From assembly GCF_020510705.1 (NCBI RefSeq), contig NZ_CP075184.1, forward strand, positions 4,860,501 through 4,924,500: DNA of 64,000 nt, given 5' to 3'. Positions 36,917 to 46,008 of this stretch are shown here, piece by piece. Position 1 is the stretch's first letter. Each line of letters starts with the position of its first letter. Under the pieces are notes generated by a model, which saw only the letters and a program-made list of their open reading frames with translations, ran no database searches and was not told where the DNA came from. Made by a program: the position numbers and the translations under genes. The stretch is from Acidovorax radicis. GTDB taxonomy: Bacteria; Pseudomonadota; Gammaproteobacteria; Burkholderiales; Burkholderiaceae_C.

Positions 36917-37474
36917 ATGGCATCCGTGAACAAAGTCATCATCGTCGGCAACCTGGGCCGCGACCCTGAAATGCGCACCTTTCCCAGTGGCGACCAGGTA
37001 GCCAACGTGACCATTGCCACCACCGATAAGTGGAAAGACAAGCAATCCGGCGAAATGAAGGAGGCCACCGAGTGGCACCGCGTGGTCTTCAATGGCCGCC
37101 TGGCAGAAATCGCCGGCCAATACCTGCGCAAGGGCTCGCAGGTGTATGTGGAAGGCAGCTTGCGCACCCGCAAGTGGACCGATCAGGCCGGCATTGAAAA
37201 ATACAGCACCGAAATCCGCGCCGACCAGATGCAAATGCTGGGCAGCCGCCAGGGCATGGGCGGCCAAGGCGGCGGCGGGCAGCAAGGTGGTGGTTATGAC
37301 GATGGTGGTTACAGCGGCGATCAAGGGGGTGGTTATGAGCAGCCGCAGCAACGCCGCGCCGCGCCGCCAGCGCGCCCACCAGCACCCGTGCAACGCCCCG
37401 CCCCTGCGCCCGCTGCCCAGGCGCCCCGCGCCGCGTCGGGGTTTGATGACATGGATGACGACATCCCGTTCTGA
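36917..37474 (+). CDS. ssb: Single-stranded DNA-binding protein
   Basis: OB-fold protein that coats single-stranded DNA in replication, repair and recombination. N-terminal OB domain ([54 protein letters not shown]), then a Gly/Gln/Pro-rich linker (residues about 113-170) and the conserved acidic tip DDMDDDIPF, which recruits partner proteins. 185 residues is normal. It follows the MFS gene by 152 bp. The transcript probably ends at the hairpin 37506-37536. Confidence 0.98.
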   Translation: MASVNKVIIVGNLGRDPEMRTFPSGDQVANVTIATTDKWKDKQSGEMKEATEWHRVVFNGRLAEIAGQYLRKGSQVYVEGSLRTRKWTDQAGIEKYSTEIRADQMQMLGSRQGMGGQGGGGQQGGGYDDGGYSGDQGGGYEQPQQRRAAPPARPPAPVQRPAPAPAAQAPRAASGFDDMDDDIPF

Positions 37475-37505
37475 GTTGGCGCCGTCGACTTTTCAGAGGG
37501 CATAG

Positions 37506-37536
37506 GCCCGCGCTCCCGAGGGACGCGGGCTTTTTT
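37506..37536 (+). terminator. Rho-independent terminator of ssb
   Basis: Stem GCCCGCG (37506-37512) / CGCGGGC (37524-37530), loop CTCCCGAGGGA, followed by six T residues. Confidence 0.92.
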
Positions 37537-37560
37537 GTGCCCTCCGCCTGCAAAACACAA

Positions 37561-37580
37561 CGGGCGCCGTGAGGCGCCCG
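37561..37580. terminator. Second hairpin in the ssb/lactate-permease convergent gap
   Basis: CGGGCGCC-GTGA-GGCGCCCG, a perfect 8-bp stem. On the plus strand it runs directly into TTTGCTAT, the first bases of repeat copy 8. On the minus strand it is followed by TTGTGTTTT, so it may end the lactate-permease transcript. Confidence 0.65.
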
Positions 37581-37638
37581 TTTGCTATACCTATGATAGC
37601 TGTCTGCGCTTGATAGACAAGCGCCAGAGGCCAAAAAC
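37581..37638 (+). repeat. Dispersed palindromic element, copy 8
   Basis: TTTGCTATACCTATGATAGC, TGTCTGCGCTTGATAGACAA, GCGCCAGAGGCCAAAAAC. A complete copy, flush against the hairpin at 37561-37580, between convergent ssb and the lactate permease gene. Confidence 0.75.
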
Positions 37639-37656
37639 GTTACTAACCCACGGCGA

Positions 37657-39318
37657 TCAACGCACCACCATGAGCGAAAACGGCCAGACGTAGGCCTGCA
37701 GCGTCACGTACAGACCCACCAGACAGGCCAACGCGATGGAGTGGAAGAACACATAGCGCAGGATGTCGCCCTCGTGGTCGAACCAGCGCGTGGCGGTAGA
37801 GGCCACGACGATGGACTGTGCGTCGATCATCTTGCCCATCACGCCCCCCGCGCTATTGGCCGCACCCATGAGGTTGGCCGACAGGCCCAGCTGCTCGGCG
37901 GCCACCTTCTGCATGCCGCCAAACAGCACGTTGGACGCCGTGTCCGACCCCGTGAGCGCCACGCCCAGCCAGCCCATCAGCGTGCCGAAGAACGGGTACA
38001 GCACGCCGGTGTTGGCAAACGCCAGGCCCAGCGTGGTGTCGGTGCCCGAGTAACGCGTGAGCGTGCCCAGCGCCAGCATCAACACGATGGTGAGCAACGA
38101 ATATTTCACCAGCCACAGAGTCTTGAAAAACGTGCGCACGATAGCGACCGGGTTGTATTTCATGACCACCGCGCTGACGATGGCCGACAGCAAAATGCCC
38201 GTGCCTGTGGCCGACAGCAGGTTCAGCGTGTAGACCGCACTCTCCTTGGTGGGCTTGGTCACCACGGGCGCCACCTTCTCGATCATGTTGTGCAGGCCTT
38301 CGATGGGGAAGGCGGGGGCAAAGAGGCCATTGAGAAAAGTCTTGACCGAGGGCAGGCCCCAAACGAACACGAACACCGAAAGAATCACCCAGGGCGTCCA
38401 GGCAGCTACCAGCGCCTGCGTGCTGTGGCGCTTGACCACCTGGGCCGACTTGGCCTCGGCGGCACTCGGGTCATGGCCACGCAACGAGGGCGAGGTCCAC
38501 ACCGTCTTGGGCTTCCACACCCGCAAAAAGGCCACCAAGCAGGCCATGGAAACGATGGCAGCAATGATGTCTACCAGCTCGGGCCCGATGAAGTTGGAGA
38601 CCAGGAACTGGGGGATGGCGAACGACAGGCCAGCCACCAAAATGGCGGGCCAGATCTCCCACATGCCCTTGCGGCCCGCAAAGGCCCAGATCAGCCAGAA
38701 CGGCACCAGCAGCGAGAAAAACGGCAGTTGGCGCCCGATCATGGCCGTCACCTCCATCAGGTCGTAGCCATGCACCTTGGCCAGCGTGATCACTGGCGTT
38801 CCCAACGCCCCAAAGGCCACCGGTGCCGTGTTGGCGATCAGCGACAGGCCTGACGCAGCCAGTGGCGAAAAGCCCAGCCCGATCAGGATGGCGGCCGTCA
38901 CGGCCACCGGCGTGCCGAAGCCCGCCGCGCCCTCAAAAAACGCACCAAAACAAAACGCAATCAGCAGCAGCTGGATGCGGCGGTCCTCGGTAATGCCCGA
39001 CAGCGAATCCTGCAGAACGGCAAAGCTGCCGTTCTGCTCGGTCAGCTGGTGCAGAAAGATGATGTTCAGCACGATCCAGCCGATGGGCAGCAGCCCCGTG
39101 AAGCCCCCCAGAAGGGCCGCCCGCCCGGCCATATCGGCCGGCATGCCATAGGCAAAGATGGCCACCAATAGCGCGGCGATCAGCCCCATGCCCGCCGCAA
39201 TATGGGCCTTGATGTGAAAAAACCCCAGTGCCGCGAGCATGACCACCACCGGCACTGCGGCAAGCGCGGTGGAGATGATCATGTTGCCGAACGGGTCGTA
39301 AATTTGCTGCCAGACCAT
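37657..39318 (-). CDS. lldP: L-lactate permease
   Basis: Inner-membrane proton-lactate (and glycolate) symporter of the LctP family. 553 residues with about 13-14 hydrophobic helices. Family segments are visible: FCFGAFFEGAAGFGTPVAVT, LSLIANTAPVAFGALGTPVI near the middle and LTGSDTASNVLFGGMQKVAA with AANSAGGVMGKMIDAQSIVV near the C-terminus. No lactate dehydrogenase genes (lldD, dld, lutABC) are adjacent. It is convergent with ssb. Confidence 0.95.
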   Translation of the reverse strand: MVWQQIYDPFGNMIISTALAAVPVVVMLAALGFFHIKAHIAAGMGLIAALLVAIFAYGMPADMAGRAALLGGFTGLLPIGWIVLNIIFLHQLTEQNGSFAVLQDSLSGITEDRRIQLLLIAFCFGAFFEGAAGFGTPVAVTAAILIGLGFSPLAASGLSLIANTAPVAFGALGTPVITLAKVHGYDLMEVTAMIGRQLPFFSLLVPFWLIWAFAGRKGMWEIWPAILVAGLSFAIPQFLVSNFIGPELVDIIAAIVSMACLVAFLRVWKPKTVWTSPSLRGHDPSAAEAKSAQVVKRHSTQALVAAWTPWVILSVFVFVWGLPSVKTFLNGLFAPAFPIEGLHNMIEKVAPVVTKPTKESAVYTLNLLSATGTGILLSAIVSAVVMKYNPVAIVRTFFKTLWLVKYSLLTIVLMLALGTLTRYSGTDTTLGLAFANTGVLYPFFGTLMGWLGVALTGSDTASNVLFGGMQKVAAEQLGLSANLMGAANSAGGVMGKMIDAQSIVVASTATRWFDHEGDILRYVFFHSIALACLVGLYVTLQAYVWPFSLMVVR

Positions 39319-39575
39319 ATGCGCTTGTCTCCGTGTTGTTATCCAGATATTTGGAGGAAAGCGCCGCGCACGTCATTCCGAGCGTGGGCAGACAGGCGCA
39401 GCGCAAACGGGACTTTAGGCATTTCGGTGCCCGCGCAGCGTGAAAAATGCGGCGGCGGCACCTGAATCAATTTCACGGGTCCGGTGGCGGCAGCAGCAGC
39501 ACTATGGCGGTGCCTGAGCGGATCCCATCGTCGTGCGGTCACCCGGCCCGGCAGACATGCACCCGGAGCCGCCGC

Positions 39576-40727
39576 TCAACCGGCAGTGGCGATCACGCCT
39601 CCACCCAAACACACGTCCCCGTCATACAGTACCGCGCTCTGCCCCGGCGTCACAGCCCATTGCGCCTCGGAGAATTGCAGGGCAAACCCGCCGGGTGCCA
39701 TCTCCAGCGTGCAGGCCGCATCCTGCTGGCGGTAGCGCGTCTTGGCGGCGTAGGCGCCGGGCGTGGGGGCATGGCCCGCGCACCAGCTAACGTCCTGCGC
39801 CACCAGGCGGTGGGACAGCAACCAGGGGTGGTCATGCCCCTGCACCACGCGCAAGGTGTTTTTCTCGATGTCCTTGCGTGCCACAAACCACGGTTCGTGC
39901 TCGCCCACGCCGCGCTGGCCCCGATCGATGGCCGCCTTGAGTTCAGCGCCCTTGGCCTTCACACCGCCAATGCCCAGGCCCTGGCGCTGGCCCAGGGTGT
40001 AAAAGCTCAGGCCCACATGCTGGCCCAGCGTGCGACCCCGATCGTCCTGGATGGGGCCGGGCGCGTGGCTGATGTAGCGGTTCAAAAACTCACGAAACGG
40101 CCGCTCGCCGATAAAGCAGATGCCGGTGGAATCCTTCTTCTTGGCATTGGGCAGGCCGATCTCTTCGGCAATGCGGCGCACCTCGGTCTTGTGCAGCTCG
40201 CCCACAGGGAACAGCGTTTTGGACAGCTGCGCCTGGTTCAGGCGGTGCAGAAAATAGCTCTGGTCCTTGCTCGGGTCCAGCCCCTTGAGCAGCTCGAACA
40301 GGCCCGTGGAGTCGTTCTGCCGCACGCGCGCATAGTGCCCGGTGGCGATCTTCTCGGCGCCCAGGCGCATGGCGTGGTCGAGAAAGGCCTTGAACTTGAT
40401 CTCGGCATTGCACAGCACATCGGGGTTGGGTGTACGCCCGGCTTGGTATTCGCGCAGGAACTCGGCGAATACGCGGTCCTTGTAGTCGGCGGCGAAGTTC
40501 ACGTGCTCGATCTCGATGCCGAGTACGTCCGCCACGGCGGCGGCGTCCACGAAGTCGATGTTGGACGAGCAGTACTCGCTGTCGTCGTCATCTTCCCAGT
40601 TCTTCATGAAAATGCCGACCACCTCATGACCCTGCTGCTTGAGAAGGTAGGCGGTGACGGCGGAGTCTACGCCGCCCGAAAGGCCGACGACAACACGTTG
40701 TTTGGGCTGTTGGGTATGGGCTGTCAT
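39576..40727 (-). CDS. mnmA: tRNA-specific 2-thiouridylase MnmA
   Basis: Installs the 2-thio group on U34 of tRNA for Lys, Glu and Gln, taking sulfur from the TusE relay. N-terminal PP-loop [12 protein letters not shown] (residues 15-26) for ATP, catalytic cysteines C106 (LCNAEIKFK) and C204 ([12 protein letters not shown]), and the specificity loop MKNWEDDDD. 383 residues is normal. The ATG at 40727 lies five bases after the stop of the upstream LysR gene, so the two may be co-transcribed. Confidence 0.98.
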   Translation of the reverse strand: MTAHTQQPKQRVVVGLSGGVDSAVTAYLLKQQGHEVVGIFMKNWEDDDDSEYCSSNIDFVDAAAVADVLGIEIEHVNFAADYKDRVFAEFLREYQAGRTPNPDVLCNAEIKFKAFLDHAMRLGAEKIATGHYARVRQNDSTGLFELLKGLDPSKDQSYFLHRLNQAQLSKTLFPVGELHKTEVRRIAEEIGLPNAKKKDSTGICFIGERPFREFLNRYISHAPGPIQDDRGRTLGQHVGLSFYTLGQRQGLGIGGVKAKGAELKAAIDRGQRGVGEHEPWFVARKDIEKNTLRVVQGHDHPWLLSHRLVAQDVSWCAGHAPTPGAYAAKTRYRQQDAACTLEMAPGGFALQFSEAQWAVTPGQSAVLYDGDVCLGGGVIATAG

Positions 40728-40732
40728 TGCCC

Positions 40733-41671
40733 CTATTGTATTTTTTGCGCCGTGACGGCGCGGCGCGGGCGCACAGAACGCGTAGCCACCAGCAGGTCAT
40801 ACAGCTGCTGGGCGGCGGGCGACAGCGATTTGCCCCGGCGCTTGATGAGGCCCATCTGCCGTGTGACCACGGGCTCGACGAGCGGAATGCTAACGAGCGT
40901 GGGGTGGTCCTTGCCCGGCATGGCCAGGCTGGGCACGGCCGCCACACCCAGGCCCGCCTCCACCAGCCCGAGCAGGGTGGTGACGTGCTTGGCCTCGTAC
41001 AGGCACTGTGGGCGGTCGGGCACGTTGGCCAGCGCCAGGTCCATCAACAGGCGGTTGCCCGATGTCTTGCCCACCGACATGAAATCGTGCTGACCCAGCT
41101 CGGCCCAGGTGACCTTCTTGCGCCGCGCCAGCACATGGTCGCGGCGGCAGGCGGCGACGAAGCGCTCGGCCAGCACGGGCTTGAACTCGATTTCGGCCTC
41201 CTGGCTGCCGATGAAGTTCAGGCCGAAGTCCGCATCGCCCTGCGCCACGGCCACCAGCACCTCGTTGGCGCTGGCGTCATGCACCTTGACGCGGATCTTG
41301 GGAAACTGCTCGTGGTAGCGCTTGACCACCTGCGGCAAAAAGTAATACACGGCCGAGGGCACGCAGGCAATGGTCACCTCCCCCATGCGCCGCGCAGCCA
41401 CGTCGCCCAGGCCCATCAGCATGCCATCGAGGTCATCGAGCCACACGCGGGTCTTGCGCGCAAAGTCGCGGCCCACGGCCGTGAGCGTCACGCGGCGCGT
41501 GGTGCGGTCGAGCAAGCGCACGCCCAGCGCCTCTTCCAGTTTGTCGATGCGGCGGCTGAAGGCAGGTTGCGACAAGTGAATGGACTCGGCCGCGGCGCGA
41601 AAGCTGTGCAACTCAGCCACTGCAGCAAAGGCCTGGATGTCAGCAAGATCGAATTTGTTGTTCACGGGCAT
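40733..41671 (-). CDS. LysR-family regulator divergent from the PrpF-type isomerase
   Basis: 312 residues. N-terminal helix-turn-helix ([20 protein letters not shown] then [20 protein letters not shown]) and a periplasmic-binding-fold effector domain. It is divergent from the PrpF/Bug/porin genes across a 173-bp gap containing a perfect 14-bp palindrome and a 20-bp direct repeat, the usual set-up for LysR control with a pathway intermediate as inducer. By analogy with gallate or aconitate-type pathways the inducer may be a tricarboxylate. Confidence 0.93.
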   Translation of the reverse strand: MPVNNKFDLADIQAFAAVAELHSFRAAAESIHLSQPAFSRRIDKLEEALGVRLLDRTTRRVTLTAVGRDFARKTRVWLDDLDGMLMGLGDVAARRMGEVTIACVPSAVYYFLPQVVKRYHEQFPKIRVKVHDASANEVLVAVAQGDADFGLNFIGSQEAEIEFKPVLAERFVAACRRDHVLARRKKVTWAELGQHDFMSVGKTSGNRLLMDLALANVPDRPQCLYEAKHVTTLLGLVEAGLGVAAVPSLAMPGKDHPTLVSIPLVEPVVTRQMGLIKRRGKSLSPAAQQLYDLLVATRSVRPRRAVTAQKIQ

Positions 41672-41719
41672 GGGCTTTCAAGGCATGTTTCTGTTGCACA
41701 GAACGCATCAAACGATCAA

Positions 41720-41739
41720 AACATTGCAATTCACGAACG
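41720..41739. promoter_or_regulatory. Direct repeat 1 in the LysR/PrpF divergent promoter
   Basis: AACATTGCAATTCACGAAC, matching 41798-41818 (AACAATGCAATTCACAGAAC) with a few changes. The two copies are 78 bp apart, roughly 7.5 helical turns. They are candidate recognition and activation sites for the divergent LysR protein. Confidence 0.45.
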
Positions 41740-41790
41740 TGATTTCACCATGTATTTGGGCTCACTATCCATTGCGCTGTATGCATCAAT

Positions 41791-41804
41791 CATTGTTAAC
41801 AATG
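41791..41804. promoter_or_regulatory. Perfect 14-bp palindrome in the LysR/PrpF divergent promoter
   Basis: CATTGTTAACAATG, symmetrical without spacer, 41 bp before the PrpF start. It overlaps the left end of direct repeat 2 (41798-41818). Likely operator. Confidence 0.5.
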
Positions 41805-41818
41805 CAATTCACAGAACA
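41798..41818. promoter_or_regulatory. Direct repeat 2 in the LysR/PrpF divergent promoter
   Basis: AACAATGCAATTCACAGAAC, near-copy of 41720-41739; overlaps the palindrome. Lies 27 bp upstream of the isomerase ATG, within reach of the promoter. Confidence 0.45.
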
Positions 41819-41844
41819 TATGAAGCGTCGCACCATGCCGACCC

Positions 41845-42936
41845 ATGAGCTACAACCTTCCTTGCGTTCTGATGCGTGGCGGCACTTCCCGGGGGCCGTT
41901 CTTCCTGGCCGACTGGCTGCCGCAAGACCCTGCGGCGCGTGACCGCACCCTGATCGCGGCCCTGGGCTCGCCGCATGAGCTGCAGATCGACGGCCTGGGC
42001 GGCGGCAACTCGCTGACCAGCAAGGTGGCGATCGTCTCGCGCTCGGTGCACGCCGACTGCGATGTGGACTACCTCTTCGCCCAGGTCAGCGTGGACGAGG
42101 CCCGCGTGGACACGCGCCCCAACTGCGGCAACATGCTGGCGGGCGTGGGGCCCTTTGCCATCGAACAAGGGCTGGTGCCTGCATCCGGCCACGGCAACAC
42201 CACCACGGTGCGGGTCTACAACGTCAACACCCGTTCACGCATTGATGTGCAGGTGTGCACCGCCGGGGGCCGCGTTCACTACGACGGCGACGTGCACATC
42301 GACGGCGTGCAGGGCACCGCAGCACCCGTGCTGATGAACTTCCTGGATGCCTGGGGCGCCGTCACGGGCCAGATCTTCCCCACCGGTCAGCGCATCGACA
42401 CCATCCACGGCTTGCAGGTCACCTGCATCGATGCCGCACAGGTCATGGTGCTGGTGCGCGCCGCAGACCTTGGTCTGCGCGGCGACGAAAGCCCCGCAGA
42501 ACTGGATGCCAATGCCAGCCTGCTGGCCAGGCTGGAAGCCCTTCGGCGCGAAGCAGGGCTGCACATGGGCATGGGCGACGTATCGAACAGCGTGCTGCCC
42601 AAGCCCGTGATCGTGTCTGCAAGCGATCAGCCAGGAAGTGTCGTATCGCGCTACTTCACGCCCCACCGCTGCCACCGCTCACACGCCGTGACCGGTGCCA
42701 TTGGCGTGGCGGCCGCCCATGTGCTGCCAGGCACGGTGATCACCGACACCCTCCAAGCCGCCACGGCAGGCACACGCCGCGTGGAGGTGCTGCACCCTGC
42801 AGGCCGCATCCAGGTGGACGTGGAGCTCAGCGACGTGGATGGGCACTTCAAGCTCGTACAGGCCGCGCTGGTCCGCACGGCGCGAAAGATCCTGGAAGGC
42901 ACGCTGTTCGTTTCAGCCAACGCGCTCACCCACTGA
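41845..42936 (+). CDS. PrpF-family isomerase (4-oxalomesaconate tautomerase / methylaconitate-type)
   Basis: 363-residue cytoplasmic enzyme of the PrpF/GalD fold, which moves a double bond in aconitate-like or oxalomesaconate substrates. Key segments: LMRGGTSRGPFFLADWLP at the N-terminus, IDGLGGGNSLTSKVAIVS and RPNCGNMLAGVGPFAIEQ with the conserved Cys of the NCGN motif, then HRSHAVTGAIGVAAAHVLPG. The length and the LADWLP/IDGLGGG spacing look closer to 4-oxalomesaconate tautomerase than to PrpF. No gallate-pathway genes are adjacent. The neighbours are a Bug receptor and a porin, so an exogenous tricarboxylate is the likelier substrate. Confidence 0.87.
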   Translation: MSYNLPCVLMRGGTSRGPFFLADWLPQDPAARDRTLIAALGSPHELQIDGLGGGNSLTSKVAIVSRSVHADCDVDYLFAQVSVDEARVDTRPNCGNMLAGVGPFAIEQGLVPASGHGNTTTVRVYNVNTRSRIDVQVCTAGGRVHYDGDVHIDGVQGTAAPVLMNFLDAWGAVTGQIFPTGQRIDTIHGLQVTCIDAAQVMVLVRAADLGLRGDESPAELDANASLLARLEALRREAGLHMGMGDVSNSVLPKPVIVSASDQPGSVVSRYFTPHRCHRSHAVTGAIGVAAAHVLPGTVITDTLQAATAGTRRVEVLHPAGRIQVDVELSDVDGHFKLVQAALVRTARKILEGTLFVSANALTH

Positions 42937-42976
42937 CCTTCCCATTCCCTCTTTTTCAATAACAGGAGACAAAAAA

Positions 42977-43975
42977 ATGACCCATCCATCCGTGCGCCCC
43001 TTGCCCACACGCCGCACCCTGCTCGCGGCAGCCGCCCTCGCCACCGCTGCGCAGCTTTTCCCCACCCTTGCCCACGCGGCCTATCCGGAGAAGCCCATTA
43101 CGCTGGTGGTGCCCACCGCCGCAGGCGGTGGGAACGACGGCATGGCCCGCGTGGTGGCGCTCAAGCTGTCTACCTTGCTGGGGCAGCAAGTCATTGTGGA
43201 AAACAAGGCCGGGGCCAACGGATCCATCGCGGCGGAGTACGTCGCCCGCGCGACGCCCGATGGCCACACGATTCTTTTCGGGTACATCGGCACGCACGGC
43301 ATGAGCCCGGCGCTGCAAAAGCTGCGCTACGACCCCATCACGCAGTTCGAGCCCATCGGCATGGTGAGCTACTCGCCCACACTCATGGTGGTGAACCCCA
43401 AGGTACCGGCCCAGTCGGTGAGCGAGCTAGTGGCGCTGACCAAGGCCAGGCCACAGGACTTCAACTACGCCTCTGCGGGCAACGGCACGGCGCCCCACTT
43501 TTCGGCGGAGATCTTCAAGCTGGAGAGCGGTGCCCAGCTGGCCCACGTGCCCTACCGGGGCGCCGCACCGGCCATGCAAGACACGATGGCCGGACAAACC
43601 CAGGTCATGTTCCCCAGCCTGTTCTCGGCCTACCCGCACGTCAAGAGCGGCAAGCTGCGCGCGTTGGCACTGGCAGGCCCCAAGCGGTCGTCGCTGTTGC
43701 CCGATGTGCCCACCCTGGAAGAGGCGGGAGTGAAAGGGGTCGAGATCACCCAGTGGTATGCCTTGTTTGCCCCCGGCAAAACCCCTCGGGCAGTGATCGA
43801 TCAGCTCAACAAGGCCCTGAACACCGCGCTGGTAGACAAGGACGTCGTACGGCGCATTGAAGAACAGGGCGCTGTGGTGGACACCAGCACGCCAGAACAG
43901 TTGGGCCTGACCGTGCGCCAGGAGCTCGCCAAGTGGAAAGGCGTAGTGCAAAAGGCCCAGCTCACACCCGATTGA
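42977..43975 (+). CDS. Bug/TctC-family periplasmic solute receptor, isomerase-linked
   Basis: 332 residues. Signal peptide with RRTLLAAAALATAAQLFPTL and cleavage near AHAAYPEKP; then YPEKPITLVVPTAAGGGNDG, VIVENKAGANGSIAAEYVAR and AHVPYRGAAPAMQDTMAGQ, the Bug pocket segments. The ATG at 42977 has AGGAGA seven bases upstream; the frame is open further upstream but overlaps the PrpF gene. It lies 40 bp after the isomerase and before the porin, so the three form one uptake/processing unit. No TctA/TctB membrane subunits are present. Confidence 0.94.
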   Translation: MTHPSVRPLPTRRTLLAAAALATAAQLFPTLAHAAYPEKPITLVVPTAAGGGNDGMARVVALKLSTLLGQQVIVENKAGANGSIAAEYVARATPDGHTILFGYIGTHGMSPALQKLRYDPITQFEPIGMVSYSPTLMVVNPKVPAQSVSELVALTKARPQDFNYASAGNGTAPHFSAEIFKLESGAQLAHVPYRGAAPAMQDTMAGQTQVMFPSLFSAYPHVKSGKLRALALAGPKRSSLLPDVPTLEEAGVKGVEITQWYALFAPGKTPRAVIDQLNKALNTALVDKDVVRRIEEQGAVVDTSTPEQLGLTVRQELAKWKGVVQKAQLTPD

Positions 43976-43997
43976 GGGACGGGGAAAGCACCCTTAC

Positions 43998-44025
43998 CCG
44001 TTTTCCGTTTTCCGTTTTCCGTTTT
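43998..44025 (+). repeat. Tandem heptamer repeat (CCGTTTT x4) before the porin gene
   Basis: Four exact copies of CCGTTTT in a row between the Bug receptor and porin genes, ending 23 bp before the porin ATG. A change in copy number would alter spacing in the leader or promoter. Next to it are an A run and the ribosome site AGAGGA. Confidence 0.85.
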
Positions 44026-44048
44026 CAAAAAAATAGAGGAGGCCATTC

Positions 44049-45110
44049 ATGAAAAGATTAGGAGCGCTTTGCGCCGCAGTAGCCAGCACCTGCGTGGTGG
44101 CGCAAACCAACGGCGTGACGCTGTACGGCATCGTGGACCTGGGCATGCGCCATGGCAGCGGGCTCACGGCCTCCAATGCAGCCTCGGCCGGGTCTACGGA
44201 CAGCCTGGGCAGCGGCATCAACACCACCAGCCGCTGGGGGCTTCGTGGGACCGAAGACCTAGGGGGTGGGGCCAAGGCCGTGTTCCAACTGGAGAGCGGT
44301 CTCAACGCCGATACGGGAGCCCCCGCCAATGCCAGCAAGTACTTTGACCGCGCTTCCTGGCTAGGCTTGCAAGGCGGCTGGGGCACACTGGCCCTGGGAC
44401 GGCAGACGACCACGCTGGCCGATGCCATCTCGCCCGTGGACCCCTTGGGCATGCGCTTTGCTGGCTTCAACGCCAGCATTGGCGTGGCGGCGCTCAGCCA
44501 ACACGGCCTGGGCATCGAGTTCGGCAGTGCTGGCTCTACCAGCGGTTCCTACCGGCTGGACAACGCGGTCAAGTACACGGGCCGCTTTGGCGGCTTCACT
44601 GCGCGGGCCATGCTGGGCCTGGGGGAGGTGGCGTCGCAGACTTCAGCCCTGCCATCGCGCGGCCTGGGCCTGGCCTATGCGGCGGGCAGCTTCACCGTGT
44701 CCAGCGCCTTTCAGACCTTCAAGGCCGCAGATCAGCGCACGCTGGACGGCGCCACCCTGGGCGTCGCCTACCGATGGGACACACTGCGGCTCGCCGCCAA
44801 TGCCGCGCGCAGCAAGGCCGAAACCGCCGCAGGCAAGCACACCGTGCAGCGTGTGATGTCGGCCGGCGCCACCTGGTCCATCACCCCACAGACCGACCTG
44901 ACTGCGGCCTACTACAAGGTGGACCGCACGTGCACCGGCGCCACCGACGACGGTTATGGCCGCCTGGTGGCGTTTGCCGAATACAAGCTCTCGCGCCGCA
45001 CCAAGGTCTACGCCGAACTGGACAATACCCGCTGGCGCCATGGCTTCCAGGGCGCAGCCAACCAGGCAAGCGCCACGGGTGTCTCTGCCGGCGTGATGCA
45101 CAGCTTCTAA
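44049..45110 (+). CDS. Gram-negative porin, Burkholderia type
   Basis: 353-residue outer-membrane beta-barrel. Signal peptide ending near CVVA-QTNGVTLYG; VTLYGIVDLGMRH and SRWGLRGTEDLGGGAKAVFQ, ending with the C-terminal aromatic residue of VSAGVMHSF, which the BAM machinery recognises. ATG preceded by AGAGGA. It stands 73 bp after the Bug receptor gene and is followed by a strong terminator, so it is probably the last gene of the PrpF transcript and lets the same carboxylate cross the outer membrane. Confidence 0.95.
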   Translation: MKRLGALCAAVASTCVVAQTNGVTLYGIVDLGMRHGSGLTASNAASAGSTDSLGSGINTTSRWGLRGTEDLGGGAKAVFQLESGLNADTGAPANASKYFDRASWLGLQGGWGTLALGRQTTTLADAISPVDPLGMRFAGFNASIGVAALSQHGLGIEFGSAGSTSGSYRLDNAVKYTGRFGGFTARAMLGLGEVASQTSALPSRGLGLAYAAGSFTVSSAFQTFKAADQRTLDGATLGVAYRWDTLRLAANAARSKAETAAGKHTVQRVMSAGATWSITPQTDLTAAYYKVDRTCTGATDDGYGRLVAFAEYKLSRRTKVYAELDNTRWRHGFQGAANQASATGVSAGVMHSF

Positions 45111-45116
45111 TGAAGC

Positions 45117-45164
45117 GCAGCAAGCCGCGCAGCGTCTGGTGGGGCTGCGCGGTCTGCTTTTTTT
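45117..45164 (+). terminator. Rho-independent terminator of the porin operon
   Basis: Long stem GCAGCAAGCCGCGCAGC / GCTGCGCGGTCTGC around a 10-base loop, followed by seven T residues (45158-45164). It begins shortly after the porin stop and faces the convergent SDR gene. Confidence 0.9.
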
Positions 45165-45174
45165 CGACAGACAG

Positions 45175-46008
45175 CTACACGAACTTGCCGGTGATGCCAC
45201 CGTCCACCACCAGCTCTGTGCCGGTCACGTAGGCGGCCGCATCGCTGGCGAGAAAAGCGCAGGCATGGGCCACGTCCCAGGCCGAGCCCATGCGGCCCAT
45301 AGGCACCTGGCGGGCGCGCGCGGCACGGGCCTCGTCGAGGCTGGTGTCCGAGAACATCTTCGCCACCGTGTTCGCGATGCGCGGCGTGTCAATCAGGCCC
45401 GGCACCACCGTGTTGGCGCGCACGCCCTGGCCCGCGTACTGCTGCGCCACCATGCGCGTGAAGTGCGTGACGGCCGCCTTGGTGACGCTGTAGGCCAGGT
45501 GCGGGTAGCCTATGTAACGCATGCTGGCGACGGATGAGATGGCAATGATGGCGCCCCGGCCGCGCTCCACCATGCCGGGCAGCACCTGCTGTGACGTCAG
45601 CAGCAGGCTGCGTACGTTCACGGCGTGGATACGGTCCAGGTCCTCGGCGCTGGTCTCCATAGGGCCGCCGGTCTTGCCTATGCCCACGTTGTGGTGTAGC
45701 ACGTCGATGGCGCCACCAAAAAGCTCGCGCGCCTCAGCAAAAAGGCGCTTGACGTCCTCCTGCACGGCCACATCGCCCACGAAGGTGGCGGCTGTGCCAC
45801 CCTCGGCATGGATGAGTGCCGTGGTTTCCTCGGCCGAGGCTGCGTCGCAGTCGGCCACGCACACGCTGGCGCCCAGGCGGGCATAGGTCACGCAGGCGGC
45901 ACGGCCAATGCTCCAGCCCGGGCCGGCGGACCCGCCGCCGGCCACAAACACCACGCGGCCCGTCAGGTCCAGCGGGAGGGCGGGCAGATGGCTTGGCGCG
46001 GCGGTCAT
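45175..46008 (-). CDS. SDR-family oxidoreductase in the ligase/lyase operon
   Basis: 277-residue NAD(P)-dependent dehydrogenase. The Rossmann motif is GGGSAGPGWSIGRA (a widened TGxxxGxG), with DVAVQED, HHNVGIG in place of NNAG, ISSVASM and the catalytic pair in YSVTK. It ends with TGTELVVDGG, usual for classical SDRs. Its ATG overlaps the stop of the citryl-CoA-lyase-like gene by four bases. Substrate unknown; oxidation or reduction of a hydroxy/oxo acid in the same pathway is the simplest view. Confidence 0.92.
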   Translation of the reverse strand: MTAAPSHLPALPLDLTGRVVFVAGGGSAGPGWSIGRAACVTYARLGASVCVADCDAASAEETTALIHAEGGTAATFVGDVAVQEDVKRLFAEARELFGGAIDVLHHNVGIGKTGGPMETSAEDLDRIHAVNVRSLLLTSQQVLPGMVERGRGAIIAISSVASMRYIGYPHLAYSVTKAAVTHFTRMVAQQYAGQGVRANTVVPGLIDTPRIANTVAKMFSDTSLDEARAARARQVPMGRMGSAWDVAHACAFLASDAAAYVTGTELVVDGGITGKFV

